NCBI GenBank assembly: GCA_025526915.1
Contig: JAHLKH010000005.1
Coordinates: forward strand, 223,211-287,210
Direction of reading: 5' to 3'
DNA from: Entophlyctis helioformis
Taxonomy: Eukaryota; Chytridiomycota; Chytridiomycetes; Chytridiales; Chytriomycetaceae
DNA: 64,000 nt
The notes under the pieces were generated by a model, which saw only the letters and a list, made by a program, of their open reading frames with translations, did no database searches and was not told the origin of the DNA. Positions within the stretch are counted from its first letter, which is position 1; each line of letters opens with the position of its first letter. The translations under genes and the position numbers were made by a program. Below, one piece after another: positions 12,901-24,713 of the stretch.

Positions 12901-13862
12901 ATGCCGCCAACCGCCGCTGTTGCCTCGATCGCCTTGGCCGTTCTGGCGCTTCTTGCCGTGGTTGCGGCGCTTGCAGCCAGACAACGACGACGACGGGCCC
13001 AGGCACGAACAGCGCATCCAAACAGACGCAGCCTTTGCGTTGTGCTTGGCTCGGGTAGACCTGTGCTGGTTGGCGGCGGCCATGTGAGGTGACTGCATAC
13101 TTATTGCTGGCTTCTGCGCCGCCAGGTGGCCACACGTTTGAGATGATGCGCTTGTTGCGCCAGATCCCGCAAGCCACGTTCACTCCGCGCACATACGTCG
13201 TGGCCGCAACGGACGCAGGCAGCGAGTCCAAGGCGCTTGCGCTTGAGCGTGAACTGGCAGGCAACCCATCTGCGGCCCATGATCAGCATGTGAGCGCTAC
13301 TGGTTACCAATCTGCTCATTCTGTCAACGCTCATTTTGAGCATGGTGCTGGACCTTGTGCGATCAAGCCATGAACTGATCTGAAAGTCGCAGAATGGGCA
13401 GGATCCGACATTTGCAATTGTCAAGATCCCCCGCAGCCGCGAGGTGAAGCAATCGTGGGTGTCGACCCTGTTCACAACCCTGTATGCTGCAACGGTCTCA
13501 CTTGGCGTGCTGCTCAAGATCCAGCCTGACATGGCAAGTGCACACCGTTTTCAGACGCAAGACCTTGTGCATGGGCATGGGCATGAGCATGGGCATGAGC
13601 ACGAGGAATGGACTGACACCAAGGAATGCAGCTTGTCTGCAATGGGCCTGGCACATGTGTGCCAATTGCACTCCTGGCGCGGCTGTTGCGCTTTCTAGGC
13701 GTGCTGGACACCCGCGTTGTCTTTGTCGAGTCGCTTGCGCGTGTCCATAAGCTGTCGCTCTCTGGCCGCATCCTGTACCCCTTTGCAGACCAGCTGATCG
13801 TCCAATGGCCCGAGCTCGCTGCCAAATATCCAAAAGCCGTCTATCAAGGACGGCTTGTGTAG
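12901..13862 (+). CDS. ALG14: UDP-GlcNAc transferase membrane subunit ALG14
   Basis: ALG14 anchors ALG13 to the ER membrane; together they add the second GlcNAc to dolichol-linked oligosaccharide in N-glycosylation. ATG at 12901 opens a hydrophobic anchor, AVASIALAVLALLAVVAALA. After the intron (about 13051-13123) the Rossmann loop reads VVLGSGGHTFEMMRLL, the family signature. It is followed by PRTYVVAATDAGSES, FAIVKIPRSREVKQSW (about 13405-13455), the C-terminal nucleotide-binding region CNGPGTCVPIALLARLL (about 13635-13700) and VVFVESLARVHKLSLSGRI. The end is YQGRLV with TAG at 13860-13862. Four exons. An alternative ATG 12 bases upstream (12889) would overlap the start codon of the divergent neighbour. 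Confidence 0.92.
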
Positions 13863-13982
13863 TTCTTTCTGGCATCGGTACAGCAGCAATCCTGCCAGGC
13901 CGCACTTCGCATGGGACACACGCCTCAATTGCAGGGATTTCATCTGTCGACAATACCATTCATTCCCTTGACGCCGAGCAGT

Positions 13983-14859
13983 CTACAATGCCTGTGCCTC
14001 TCTGTTCTTTCTGCGCATGCGCTCAAGCTCGTTCATGAACGGCGACGGGAAAGGGCACTTTGTGATGTCGGGCTTCCACGTGACCTGGGAAACAAGGTTT
14101 GCCTTTGTGTCGTTGGCACCCTCTGTCGACGTTGGCGCGATGGTGCAGATGGGTCAGGACGGCGCTGTGTAAAAGGAGCGAGTTCAGAAGAAAATGATCA
14201 TGCACAGCCCCTCACCAGCAAGCTTCTTGAACTTGCTCTCGGGCTCGGGAACGGGAATGAGCGTCTGGGTGGCAAGAGACAGACGCTGCATCTCCTTGCG
14301 GTGGGTAAGCGGGTTCATGGTCCAGTGCAACTCTGTCTTTGTGGGCATTCTGAGCCGGCAGTGTCAGCAGAGATGCTCGCCGTGCACGAACACAGCAACG
14401 GGGTCATTCCGTCAAGGCCGTCGCCCCAGCAGCAGCAGCAGCAGCAGCACTCACCCAATAGTCGGATCGACAAGCTCGACGTGGGAGTGGTGGATGGGCA
14501 TTTCCTTTTGAATGCGGCCGCCCTTGGGATACAGGGGGTTTGGCTTGATGTGCTTGATGCCCTGCACAGTTTAAGAGCAGTGCGACAGTGGTCAGCAACA
14601 CTGCACACGGACTGGGCTTGCCCTACACATGCACTGCACACGGCTGCACACAGGCTGCACACACCAACTTGCAGTCCTCCACGACGACACTGTTGAGCTC
14701 CGTGATCACTTCGAGCACTCTGCCCTGCTTGCCAACGTCCTTGTTGCCGCCGACAATCTGCACAAGGTCGCCCTTGAACAGCGTCCACTGCTTGATTTGG
14801 TTCTTGGGGTGGATGTTGGGCTGGATGCGGCGCATCATGTTGGACCCTCTGAACTTCAT
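13983..14859 (-). CDS. MRPL24: Mitochondrial ribosomal protein L24 (uL24m)
   Basis: This is a large-subunit protein of the mitochondrial ribosome with a KOW RNA-binding motif. Start ATG at 14859: MKFRGSNMMRR, then LFKGDLVQIVGGNKDVGKQG and RVLEVITELNSVVVEDCKL, the KOW core. After an intron the conserved HIKPNPLYPKGGRIQKE and PIHHSHVELVDPTIG follow (14440-14560). The third exon gives KTELHWTMNPLTHRKEMQRL (about 14265-14345). The last exon gives VTWKPDITKCPFPSPFMNEL, ending REAQAL with TAG at 13983-13985. The order KOW, HVELVDP, P-x-P tail fits uL24m. A non-ATG extension upstream exists but has no ATG. It is divergent from the mL54 gene, so two mitoribosomal genes probably share the 270-base region between them. 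Confidence 0.88.
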
Positions 14860-15129
14860 GGCTGCTGGCTGGTCGCTTGGTGTTGGTCGCTGGTCTTTGT
14901 GTGAAAGGTGGTCCAAAGGAGATCTGACCAAACGGGCAAAGTTGGCCACAAAAACTCTGAGGTGTGCATTGCTCGCGGCTTGACCGAGAACAGGTCTGGC
15001 TGCTTGCCTGCCTGCTTGCCTGCTTGCGTGCCTGTCTGTCTGCCTGCCGCCTGCCTGCTTGCATGTGTGCAGGCCGGCTCCGTCATGGCCGCATGGCTAA
15101 CCAACCAGCCTGTTCTGTCTAGCACCAGG
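14860..15129. promoter_or_regulatory. Shared upstream region of MRPL24 and MRPL54
   Basis: This 270-base interval separates two diverging mitoribosomal protein genes. It contains an imperfect array of CTGC/TTGC/CTGT units at about 14998-15066. No TATA-like motif was recognised. Shared regulation is inferred from the layout only. Confidence 0.45.
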
Positions 15130-15744
15130 ATGATGACGGCCAGCCGACGGACAATCGCCCTTGCATCGACGTTCTTGCGAAGGAGCAGCAGCACCACAAC
15201 CGCAGCCGCAGCCGCAGCAGCACCCGCCAGCGCCGCTGCCTCTGTGGCGTCCGCGTCCACCACTCCAGCAGGCATGTAGCACCGTCTCTCCTTGCCGAGC
15301 ACATGTTGTCGGCCTGCACCCTTGGACGCAACGGCGTTGCTGATCGTCCATTCGTCAGCGAATCGCCGTGTTGCCACGCCGACGAGCACTGTTGGTGTTG
15401 GCAACATGGCATTCGCATGGTATTCGCATGCTTGCTAGCCGTATTCGTCCTTGGCTGGATGGTGGAAACGGGACTGACACGGCATATTGGATACCGGCGT
15501 GGTGTGGCAACCGACAGTCGTTTCGTCGGTCAAGGAAGGCACCGTTCTGAAGGGCATCAACATCCTCAAGGACGGCAAGGATCCCGTTGCAATGGCCGAT
15601 GCAGAGTACCCAGCCTGGCTCTGGACGCTGCTCGAGCCAAAGAAGCTGGAGTGGTCTGCAGAGGAAAAGATGTCCATTCGCTATCTCCGCACGCTCTCTG
15701 GCGCCAAGATCCAGGCCTTTGCACTCTCCAAACGCACCAAATAG
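15130..15744 (+). CDS. MRPL54: Mitochondrial ribosomal protein L54 (mL54)
   Basis: The second exon (about 15518-15744) carries the family core SSVKEGTVLKGINILKDGKD followed by PVAMADAEYPAWLWTLLEPK and ends FALSKRTK with TAG at 15742-15744. This matches mL54/yeast Mrpl37 over the EGT..NI..DG and D-EYP-WLW motifs. The presumed first exon (ATG 15130 or 15133) encodes a typical mitochondrial presequence, MMTASRRTIALASTFLRRSS, then an Ala/Ser-rich stretch to about 15276. The intron between has a clear branch site (ACTGAC near 15473) and acceptor CGACAG at 15517. The donor could not be fixed because the obvious GTAG donor gives the wrong phase, so the exon 1 end is uncertain. Confidence 0.8.
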
Positions 15745-15985
15745 GAGGCTAGTAGCCCCAATGAACAAACTGTGGCTCATGCATCTTCCCAGAAACAACA
15801 AGACAGCTCCAATGGATCTAGACCGTGGATGGTATTCATGCACAATCCAGACAGGAGGTTTGGCCGCGATCGTTTTCTTATTGCTCGCTTCAGGACGTTT
15901 GATCGGCATTGATGCAGCGAACCAAGCCTACTTGCCTGCCTCAAGATGCCATGCCGACCATATCACTTGTGGGAGCAACGCATCC

Positions 15986-18641
15986 TCAGTATGCATCCGC
16001 TTCAAGCAAAGTTATGATGGATCGTGCCAGCGACAGCCCAACCCCGCGACGTCCCTCGCCAATGGACCGCAGTAGCGTCTCTTTGGATGCCTGATCCCGT
16101 GCTTCTGCGAGTGCCTGAAGCAGTGCGCGCGACGTGGGGTACTTTGCTGCAATCGCCAATGCCTTTTCCGAGCTGACGCCGCGAATGCACATGAGCTGGC
16201 GGAGCCATATGTCTCCTAGTGTAAACCCGTTTGACTTGCCGTTGATCCCGCTAAATGCTTCGTATGTGAGCAAAATGGATTGCTTTCCATGGCTCTGGCC
16301 AGCCGCGCTGCTGTGTGATCGCATCCTCAACTCGTGTTCGCACGCTCGCCGGAGATCGGGCAGGGACTCTTTTGTGACATCTGCAGCCCGAAGCGCGTAC
16401 AAGTCTTGTGTCTATCGCAAGTGTGAGTAAGTGCACCAGGTAATACAGTCAGTAACCACGGCCAGTGTGCAATGCCCGTCAGTGTGTGTGCGGCATGTAT
16501 GTGAGCACCAGAGCAATCAAAATCTATGCTGCTGCTTCTGATCAGCAAACATACCCGATACATGCTCTGGATGGCGCAGGTCAGATTGTGCAGGTATGTG
16601 ACCGTTTCGTTTGGAGAGTATGTGTGCTTGAGGAAAAAGCCATCGAGGATCTGTGTCTGCGTGATGGCCGTCATAATCTTGTCCATGCCAAATCCTTCGG
16701 CATCTGCCGTCGAGACCTCTTCAATGAGGTATATAAGGTTGCTCATGCCGCAACTTCCGAGTCGAAACTGTTCATGCACACGTTCGCACATCAGGCAGGA
16801 CATTGAAAAGAGCATTAATCCAGAGCGTGCCGTCATGCGTTTTGACAAGACATGCAACAAGGATGCCAGCGACAACGCCTGGAAACACAGGCGCACACAC
16901 TTTTTGCTCTTTGAAGCGATCGTCTTTGATGCTGGCAACTAAGTCGTCGAGCAGCTTGCGCTCAATGATAAAGTCCAGTGCGATCTCGTCGTCGTGGTGC
17001 AAGCCAAGACCCGACTGTTGATACACGCCACTGGATCCAGGCTTGCGTTTTGCAATCCACATCACATCGCCAAGTGGAAGCGCTCTTGTAATCACAGACA
17101 CTTTCAGCTGCTCAAGCTCCTTTTGGAAAAACTGCCGGTTGGTGCCGCGTACAATCTCTCGAGAGTCCAGAAGGAGATGGATGTCGAATGTTCCCGCCTG
17201 CATGCACACGAGCCTCGCATTCATGTTGGCAGCATTTGCCGGCGCTGTCCGGGATCCAAGATGCGGGGTGTTTGGTTCTCGCGGCATGTGTGGAGCAGCA
17301 CCGGGACAAGCAGGCTGTCCATTATCACCCGGCTGTGATGGCACTCTCGATCCAGTGGGCAATGCCACTGCTGGGATCGTTCGGGGAATGAACGTTGTAC
17401 GCTGTGAAGACCCCTGTGGTTCCAACAGGAAAGCGCCTAGTGCACCAGACAAAGCGTCGCGTGTGGCAGACCCGCCAGCCAAGGCTTGACCGCCATGTGC
17501 CTGCATGCCCATGCCTGGAATTCCGTATCCAGAGTACTCATCCAGCTCGCTGTATGCGTCGTCCGAAGTCTCGGAAGCCAGCTCCAGGCTGGCAGTGTTG
17601 GGATGGCTGGCAGCCGAGGCTTGAAGAGTCCGTGCAAGCTCTGCAAGTTGGCGCGCGAGATCGCGGCCCTCTTCGGTCAGCGTGAAGCGGTGGGGCATGC
17701 CGGTGCGGAAGACAAGGTCTTTGGCCACGAGCGTAGACATGGAGCTCCAGGCCGTGTGGTTGGCACCCTTGTTGGCATTGGGGATGGTAAAAGACGAATC
17801 CGAATATGCCTCGCCTGCCGTTATGATTTCGTGTTTGGACATGAAGTTGGACACTGGCGCGTGGAGGTGAAGGGCCAGCAATATAGCGTACGCGCCGGAT
17901 CTGTATCTTGGAACGTAGACACGCTCAGCAGCCGACTTGGCGTATGCTCGTTTTGGTGGTTGCCGTGGTGATGCATGCGCGACTGAAGCAGCAGGTGCAC
18001 TGTGCGCAGACGGGCGTGATGCACAGACGCTGCGGTCCAAGTCTTGGTCCACAGCGGCAGCTTGCGACTGTGTCTGCGGCCTCTGCCAGTCTGCTGCTGC
18101 TTGTGGGTTGCTCTGGATGTGCTTTTGCAGACGACGCTCGAGGCGCTCGGCGATCTTGGGGCCAACGTACTTGACTTTGGATGCCTCGGTGCCGGACCAA
18201 AGGCGCTGTGGGTGCTGCCGCAGCTGTCCATTGCCTACCACAGCAGCATGAGCCACGCCGGCAGCTGACGGCATTGGAAGGCAGCGGGCGGCACTCGTCC
18301 GGACAGGACGGCACTTGCCTTCTTGAACGTGAACGGCAGCTTCGACGCAGCCCCGTTCACAAGCGCATCGGCCCTTGCTGCCTCGTACCCTGTCCAGGCA
18401 CCGAACAGGCACCGCACAGGCACTGCACGATCAGACTCGTTGTAGGCAGGTGCACGGCAGGCAGGCGGACAGGCAGGCAGGCGGACAGGCAGGCAGGGCA
18501 GGCGGACAGGGCAGGCGGAGCGCACGCACATTCAGACAGCCACTGCACAAACAGCGGATTGGCCGGCGTCTCTGATCCAGCACGCCCAATCTTGGCCGCG
18601 GCCTCTGGCGCTGCTGCTCCTGCTGCGGCCACTGCCGCCAT
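15986..18641 (-). CDS. MUS81: Structure-specific endonuclease subunit MUS81
   Basis: MUS81 is the catalytic subunit that, with an EME1-type partner, cuts branched DNA at stalled forks and recombination intermediates. ATG at 18641 opens an Ala-rich leader, then NPLFVQWLSE, the usual MUS81 N-terminus, followed by an intron. The helix-hairpin-helix is seen in VKYVGPKIAERLERRLQKHI. The winged-helix region is YVPRYRSGAYAILLALHLHA (about 17885). The ERCC4-type nuclease core is DIHLLLDSREIVRGTNRQFF (about 17100-17180), LPLGDVMWIAKR and IIERKLLDDLVASIKDDRF (about 16920-16970), which holds the ERKxxxD active-site motif. C-terminal exons include YLIEEV and LRQLMCIRGVSSEKALAIA, a second HhH, ending LLEADAY at 15986. 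All hallmark residues are present, so the gene is likely functional. Divergent from U2AF2. Confidence 0.92.
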
Positions 18642-18970
18642 GCTGCACCCACGGCCGCGTCCTCGGCCTCGACCACGACCTCGCCCTCGCCCTCGCCCGT
18701 GTCGTGTCCATGCTCGTGTTCCATGAGATCTGGTTGCCGCAAACACTTTCCCTCGAACGGATCAGGTTCGTCTGTCGCTGCTGTGTGCTGCCTGTGTGAG
18801 CCTGTGTGCTGCCTGTGCTGCACCAGTGGATGGCACGCACGGCGGCCAGCCAACTGAGCCAACTGAGCCAGCTGAGCCAACTGACACTGGCCCTTGGCGC
18901 TCTCTGCACGCTCGGCACCCAGGCCATGATGCATCACCCGCAACCGTCGGGCGACCTGCGTGCAACCATC
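18642..18970. promoter_or_regulatory. Divergent intergenic region MUS81/U2AF2
   Basis: This 329-base gap between two diverging starts contains a CTCGCC-rich imperfect repeat (about 18658-18700) and four tandem copies of an ACTGAGCC-type 9-10-mer at about 18845-18885. No gene was recognised. Confidence 0.4.
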
Positions 18971-21521
18971 ATGGACGACTCCGCCAGCGCCTTTCTGAAC
19001 GGCCTGCTCTCTGGCTCTCAGGACGACCCGCAGTCCCTTCCCAACGAAGGCGCCGTGCTGGACCAGGCAGGAGGTCTTGTCGACGGCAACGGTAAGCTGC
19101 ACCTTGGTCACCTGCCTGCTTGCCCATCTACCTGCTTGTCATCGTGCCACCAGTCGTGCCTGTCTGCACAGTCCCCGTACTGACTTGGCCATGGCATGCT
19201 TGCGGATCTGCCCACGTTCTGGCCGGGCCCTCCTGTGCTCATCCTGCATCCGGCCTGCCTGCCGTGATCAGGCGACTTTGAGCGCAGCCGTGTCGACAGA
19301 AAGAGGGACAGGGACTATGGCAGGGACTACAACAGGGATCGTGGCGACAGAGACCACCGTGATCGCGATCGTGACAGGCGGCGTCGTAGTCGCTCTCGCA
19401 GCCTGAGCGGGAGCCGTGCCCGCAGTCGCAGCCGCAGCCGTGACCGTGGTGACCGACGCGACCGCGACCGCAAGCGCGACAGAGACAGCCGCCGCTCTCG
19501 CAGCCCAGAGTACAGCCGCAGAAAGAGATCGCGCAGTCGCGAGCATCGCTCGTCGAGACGCAGCAGCTCGAGCCCTGGCGCAGAGATTGCACCTCTTCAT
19601 CTCCGTCCTCGCAAGCTGGCCAACTGGGACGTCCCTCCGTCTGGCTTTGAGACCGTGTCCGCCATGGACGCCAAGGCAACAGGTAACCCTTTGCCGCGGT
19701 CTTGAATGGAGCAGAAGCAGTCTGCTTCGTCCTGCATTGCCCTGCTTGCTTGTTTATCCCGTTGGCTCTGTGGATCTTGCCTACTCACCGTTGGCCATCT
19801 TGCATCGCCTCAAAGGCCGCTTTCCTCTGCCCAGCCATCTGCTGAGAGGACCTCCTCAGCCAGGTGCCTCGCACCACTACGATCCCTCGTCTGCAGGAGG
19901 GCTGCACATGCAGCAGCCTCAGGCTCAATGGGATATGCCTCCTCCTGGCCAGCGGCCTGGATTCAATGGCCGCCAGGCATCTGCAGGCGGACCTCGCGAC
20001 TTTGCCGGTGCACCATTCCCTGGCCGTGACGACAACAACCCCCTCAACTCAACATTGGTGCGCCAAGCCAAGCGTCTCTATGTTGGAAACATTCCCCCTA
20101 CCTGTTCAGAAGTACGTCTTTCCCCATTCGGTTTGGTTCCTCTCACCACGCGTCCACCTTCACCGAGAGATGCTGGTTCTAATCTGATGCTTACAACCCC
20201 ATTTTTGCAAACTATTCGCCTGCAGGATCGCATCGTGGCGTTTATGAGCGCTAGCTATGAGCAGCTGCCTGTTCCAAAGGACCCTGGAGATGCCGCTGTC
20301 AATGCCCACGTCAAGGCCGATCGCGGCTATGCTTTTGTAGAGGTATTTTTCCATGACTGTTTGCCGAGCCAGTTTCGCTCATTTGGCATCCCACTTGAGA
20401 CTGATCCCGATCTTGCCCTGCATGCTGTATAGTTCCGTACTCCAGAAGAGGCTGCCCGTGCTTTGGCGCTCGATGGCGTTGTGTTTGAGGGCCAGACGCT
20501 GCGTGTTCGTCGTCCAAAGGACTTCAATCCAGACATTCTCAAGGGCATCCTGCCTCCACCATCCATCACGCCGCCGTCCATCATCGAGTCGCCTGACAAG
20601 ATTTTCATTGGTGCCATTCCCATATACCTCACAGACGACCAGCTGCAGGATCTTCTTCGCGCATTCGGCGAACTCAAGTCGTTTAGTCTGATTCGCGATT
20701 CCCAGACAGGCGTGTCCAAGGTAGTTTCCCTTTTGGCATGGGTTGTGTTTGCTGAGCCTTTTTGTTCTGCCAATTGCGATGCTAAACCCACTGTGCTTGT
20801 TTAGGGCTTTGCGTTCTGCGAGTATACTGACAGCGAAGTCACCGATGTGGCTTGCTCTGGCTTGAATGGCATGGAGCTCGGAGAAAAGAAACTGGTCGTG
20901 CAACGGGCCAATGCTGGTGGCCATCGCGCTGCTCGTGCTGCGATGGGTGCGTCGGGCGATGGCGGCATGACTGGATATGGCTCGGCCGGAGCCATGTCAG
21001 GGTCTCTGACCGGAGATATTCTCTCGAGGATCAGCAGTGCTCCAGCCTCGGATCCCACGCGCATTCTGCTGCTCCTCAACATGGTCACCATTGATGAGCT
21101 GATCTCAAAAACCGAGTATGAAGGTATGTCTCGAGTCTTGCTCGTGCCAGCACAGCATGGCGTTGGCAGCATTGCTTACGTTGCGCTCTTTGGCATTGCC
21201 CAGATATCCTCCTGGATGTCCAGGATGAAGCTGCCAAGTTTGGCAAGGTGGAGCGCATTGTTATTCCACGGCCAATTGATGGCCGCGATGGCCCTGGTGT
21301 GGGCAAGGTAAGGCACTATGAGAGGGCGGGGCCTACTCTGCTTGCCGCCTACACGCTACTGACGCAGTTGCTTGGCAATCGCTCGTCAGATCTTTGTCAA
21401 GTACAGCGAAGCGGACGAAGCCGCCGCTGCTCAGCGCGCACTGGCCGGTCGCAAGTTTGCAGAGCGGACGGTTGTGGCGTCGTTCTTTGACGAGGAGAAG
21501 TTTGAGAGAAGCGAGTTTTGA
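18971..21521 (+). CDS. U2AF2: Splicing factor U2AF large subunit (U2AF65)
   Basis: U2AF65 binds the polypyrimidine tract and SF1/SF3B1 in 3' splice-site recognition. ATG at 18971 (MDDSASAFLNGLLSG). Exon 2 is an RS domain full of Arg-Asp and Arg-Ser dipeptides (about 19275-19600). It is followed by LANWDVPPSGFE, the conserved W-containing linker. RRM1 begins KRLYVGNIPPTCSE (about 20068) and has DRGYAFVEFRTPEEAARAL across an intron. RRM2 is KIFIGAIPIYLTDDQLQDL to GFAFCEYTD (about 20600-20835). The C-terminal UHM-type RRM3 reads TRILLLLNMVTIDEL, then VERIVIPRPIDGRDGPGVGK, IFVKYSEADEAAAAQRALAG and the UHM loop GRKFAERTVVASFFDEEKF, ending SEF with TGA at 21519-21521. The domain set and order are complete. 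Confidence 0.95.
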
Positions 21522-21762
21522 AGCGTGCCGTCGGCGTGCTCGTTGTGGTGTCTCTGGACGAGGCTGGCAGATGGTGTCTGAACGATCAGGAATGGATGAT
21601 GGAAGGATCTGGAATGAAGAATGCATAAGAGTGTTCATGGTGGTTGTCTGGCGCGAGTGCGCGAGTGCATTCGTGCGTGTGTGCGTGTGTGCATGCGTGC
21701 GTGCGTGCCCACCAGCAGCCCAGCACGCGGTCCGAGCCATCAGGCGCCAGCGTCGCGCGCCG

Positions 21763-24621
21763 CTACTGGCGGAGCTCTGTGTGGGATGCAGGTGAGCCAG
21801 CCAGCCGGCATGTGGCGAGCCAAACACATGCGGTGCACGACGGCAAGACTCACCGGCCGCAATAGCGTCCACGTCAAGCGAGTCCAGAAAGTCATCGTCC
21901 AACACATCTGCAACAGCTGCACTGCGCGACGAAGGCGTTTTAGGGAGCCCGCCAGAGAGCGACGATCGCGTGCCGCTCAGGATACCGCCCTGCAGGGGCT
22001 TTGCCACGCGCATTGGCGTTGGGGATGCAGACGCCCCCTTATCGTCCTGCTTCGGTTTGGCGTCCGGCTCCTCCGTGATGCTTGGCGCACAGGGTCAGTG
22101 CCAGCCTTGGCCATGACAGCCAGCCGTCGACCGGCTTACCCGTTGATGACGTGGATCGGCGCTGTGCGGCGCCGTGCAAACGGGTCATACTCGACGGCGC
22201 CTAAGCAAGACAAAGACTTGCCTGTTAGCACATGAAACTGCAACGCAATCAACAAGCCATCGAGACCAGAGCGGCAACCTTACCCTTTGTCTTCTTCTGC
22301 TCAATCACGCTCCGCTCGGCTTCGCGGCCCTCGATAAAGTTGGACTTGCGATTGCGCTCATTGATCTTGGCAAACTTGTCCTCGCTCGATGCGGCAGATT
22401 GCTTCTGGTCGACCAGCGTACCAAGCTCGTCCAGCCGGCTCTGCAGCTCGCTGGCCCGCTTCCTGTCGCCTCGCTCATTGGCCTTGTCTATTTCAAGGCG
22501 CAGACGAAGTCGCTCGGCCGGAAGGTTGACTGGCACGTTGCTGAATGCCTGTTTGCGCTTGATCATCTCATTGATCTCGTCCTGGGCAGGGTCGTGAGTC
22601 ACTGAGCGTGTCGTGCCATGCTACTCCCATGTGCACCTACGTTGCTGAAAATGTGCTCGCGAGCCTTTTTCAGATCGGCCTGCTTGCGCTTGATGTGATC
22701 AAGGCTTGGCATGACCTGCTTCTCAATCTGCATGGTTTGCTCGTATCTACGCCACTCGGCCTTGTACGTGTTGTCGACCAGTGCGCCATGCCATATCAAT
22801 CAGTCTGTCCGCTTGGCCAGTAGAGCCAGAATGGATCACGACAAACCTCGGTAATGGGCCGGTTGGAAATAATGTCCATCAGAAACGGCTTCTGGGCCCG
22901 GCCGTGCGCAAGAACAAGAGCCGTGTTGGTCTTGGCGCCTCCAAACTGGTACGCTCTGTGATACTGCGTCGCCTCTGTGCAGCGATGCCAAGATTAGCCA
23001 GCAATGCGTGTGGGTCCAAAACAGCATCGGATGCGATGAAAAGCAATCCATCGCACTGACCAACAACATAGGTTGCGCGGTAGACCTGCTCTCTTGTGGC
23101 AGGATCGCTGCCAACTCCAAGCCGGACAAAGCAGCCTGCGCACAGCATGCCACGTGAGCCGCCATCCCATCCATTTTTCAGGCATTCATCAATGCTTGAA
23201 TGGTGCGTGCATACCCTTGACGGTGGACGCAAAGAAGGATGCATGTGCCCATTTCTCCAGCTCCTCGCGTGTGATTTGGATGGAAGTGATGTGCTCATGG
23301 CCGAGAACAACCTGGAAAATGAGTGGAATATAATGAGCTGGACTGGAATGCATCGTTGCCATTCTGTTTGATCCACCATCGGCTCCATGTACAAACCTTG
23401 GCTTCGGATGTGCGCTCCTTGACGTCATCGTCGCTGTCTCTGCTACTGACATCTGACTCATAGCGGTTCTTGCGCCAGCGATCGTCTGCTTGGTCGGCAT
23501 CTGCATCAATGTCGTCCTCGTCCTCTTCGTCCTCATCGCTATAACTACGCGTGCGTCGCTCTTTTTCGCGGTTCTCTCGCTTGCGTCTCAGGCTCTCAAA
23601 GCTTTTGCCCTTGCGCTCTCGCTCAGACAGACGAACCGACGATCCTTCGCCTGCGATACCGGCCATGCAGACGTTCGACGCCTGTTAGATCCCGCTGCAC
23701 TCTTTGATCGTGCCGCGCATGGCGACACCAACCAGCGTCTTGCTTTGCCCTCTTGAGTCCAGTCTGCCTGTTTATGCGGCTCTTGAGGATCATGCGTTCT
23801 TGCAATGCATCAACCTGTTGAAAACAGGCTCGTCAGCATGCTTGCGGCGTGTACGTCGAAGCATCGCCTGCATGTCCCTTGCCTTTTTCTGGCGCTCCGC
23901 AAGCAGCAGCTCACGATCCAGTTCAGACATTGCCATGAGACTGACGGCAGCGGAATGTGAGCGTTTGTCAGTCGGATCGGCGTGTGTGTGTGTGTGTGTG
24001 TATGCATGGGCGATCTCGCCGCCAGACAGCCACGCACTCACCGTCTGCGGTCCTCCTTGTCGCCCATCAGGTCCGTGCGATCCCACGAGTCGGCCTCGGC
24101 CCACTCCGGGTCCGACAGCTCGCCGTCCTCGTCCACGCGGTTGTCGCTGTCGTCGTCGAGGTCACTGTCTCCACTGCCAGCCAACGACCAACGGCCGCCA
24201 GCGTAGCGTCCACGGATCCATACATGTGTGTGTGTGTGCGTGTGTGTGTGCGTGTGTGTGTGCAGATGCCCAGCCAAGCGTCAGTGCATATGCCGTACAG
24301 CATGTGTGCCAGCAGATGCGCAGTGGCCGCTCCAGCAGCAGGTGTGCCAGCACAACGCTGCGTCTTGCTGAGCAACGATGCTCAAGTGTCCGCGTGCCTC
24401 TAAAGCCGCCCGCACCTTCGTCTCTTTCTGCTCGAGGAGCTTGACTTGGCCTGCTGGCCTGCATGCTGCGAGCCCTGCCGCCCTCCAGACGCATACTGCT
24501 GGCCCTGCTGGCCCGCTTGCGACTGCTGCTGTGACTGCTTCTGGGGCTGCTGCTGCTCGTCCTGGCCCTCCTCGGGGTCAATCAGCGCGAGGATTTCGTC
24601 GTCCAGATCCTGGTCGGCCAT
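21763..24621 (-). CDS. RTF1: RNA polymerase II Paf1-complex subunit RTF1 (Plus3 domain)
   Basis: RTF1 recruits Chd1 and supports H2B ubiquitination during transcription elongation. ATG at 24621: MADQDLDDEILALID, then a Gln/Ser-rich stretch. Acidic exon with DLMGDKEDRRR (about 24045-24080), the RTF1 signature before the helical segment SELDRELLLAERQKKARDM (about 23860-23930). Next come basic repeats SERERKGKSFESLRRKRENR and acidic DEDEEDEDD (23500-23665). The Plus3 domain comprises ITSIQITREELEKWAHASFF (near 23290), then exons near 22860-23060 including VGRAQKPFLMDIISNRPITE. The C-terminal coiled coil is RLRLRLEIDKANERGDRKRA (about 22460-22510). A final 14-base exon after an intron (donor at 21853, acceptor near 21777) would end the protein AIAAGELRQ with TAG at 21763-21765. 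The short last exon is my reading of splice signals. Confidence 0.9.
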
Positions 24622-24713
24622 TCGTGTTTGCAGGGCAACGTCGGACGAGGCAGAGATGCCATGGCGGTCGCCAGAGGCAGCAATTGAAAGCAAGGCCAGA
24701 GACAGATCTTCAA

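Noticed and set aside
11842..13092. A 416-codon open frame on the plus strand
   Set aside because: It is Ser/Ala-rich shadow coding opposite the CCNDBP1-like gene; only its last part overlaps the real ALG14 first exon.
14998..15066. CTGC/TTGC repeat resembling a short-spaced array
   Set aside because: Units are 4 bases with no spacers, so it is a microsatellite and not a CRISPR-like array.
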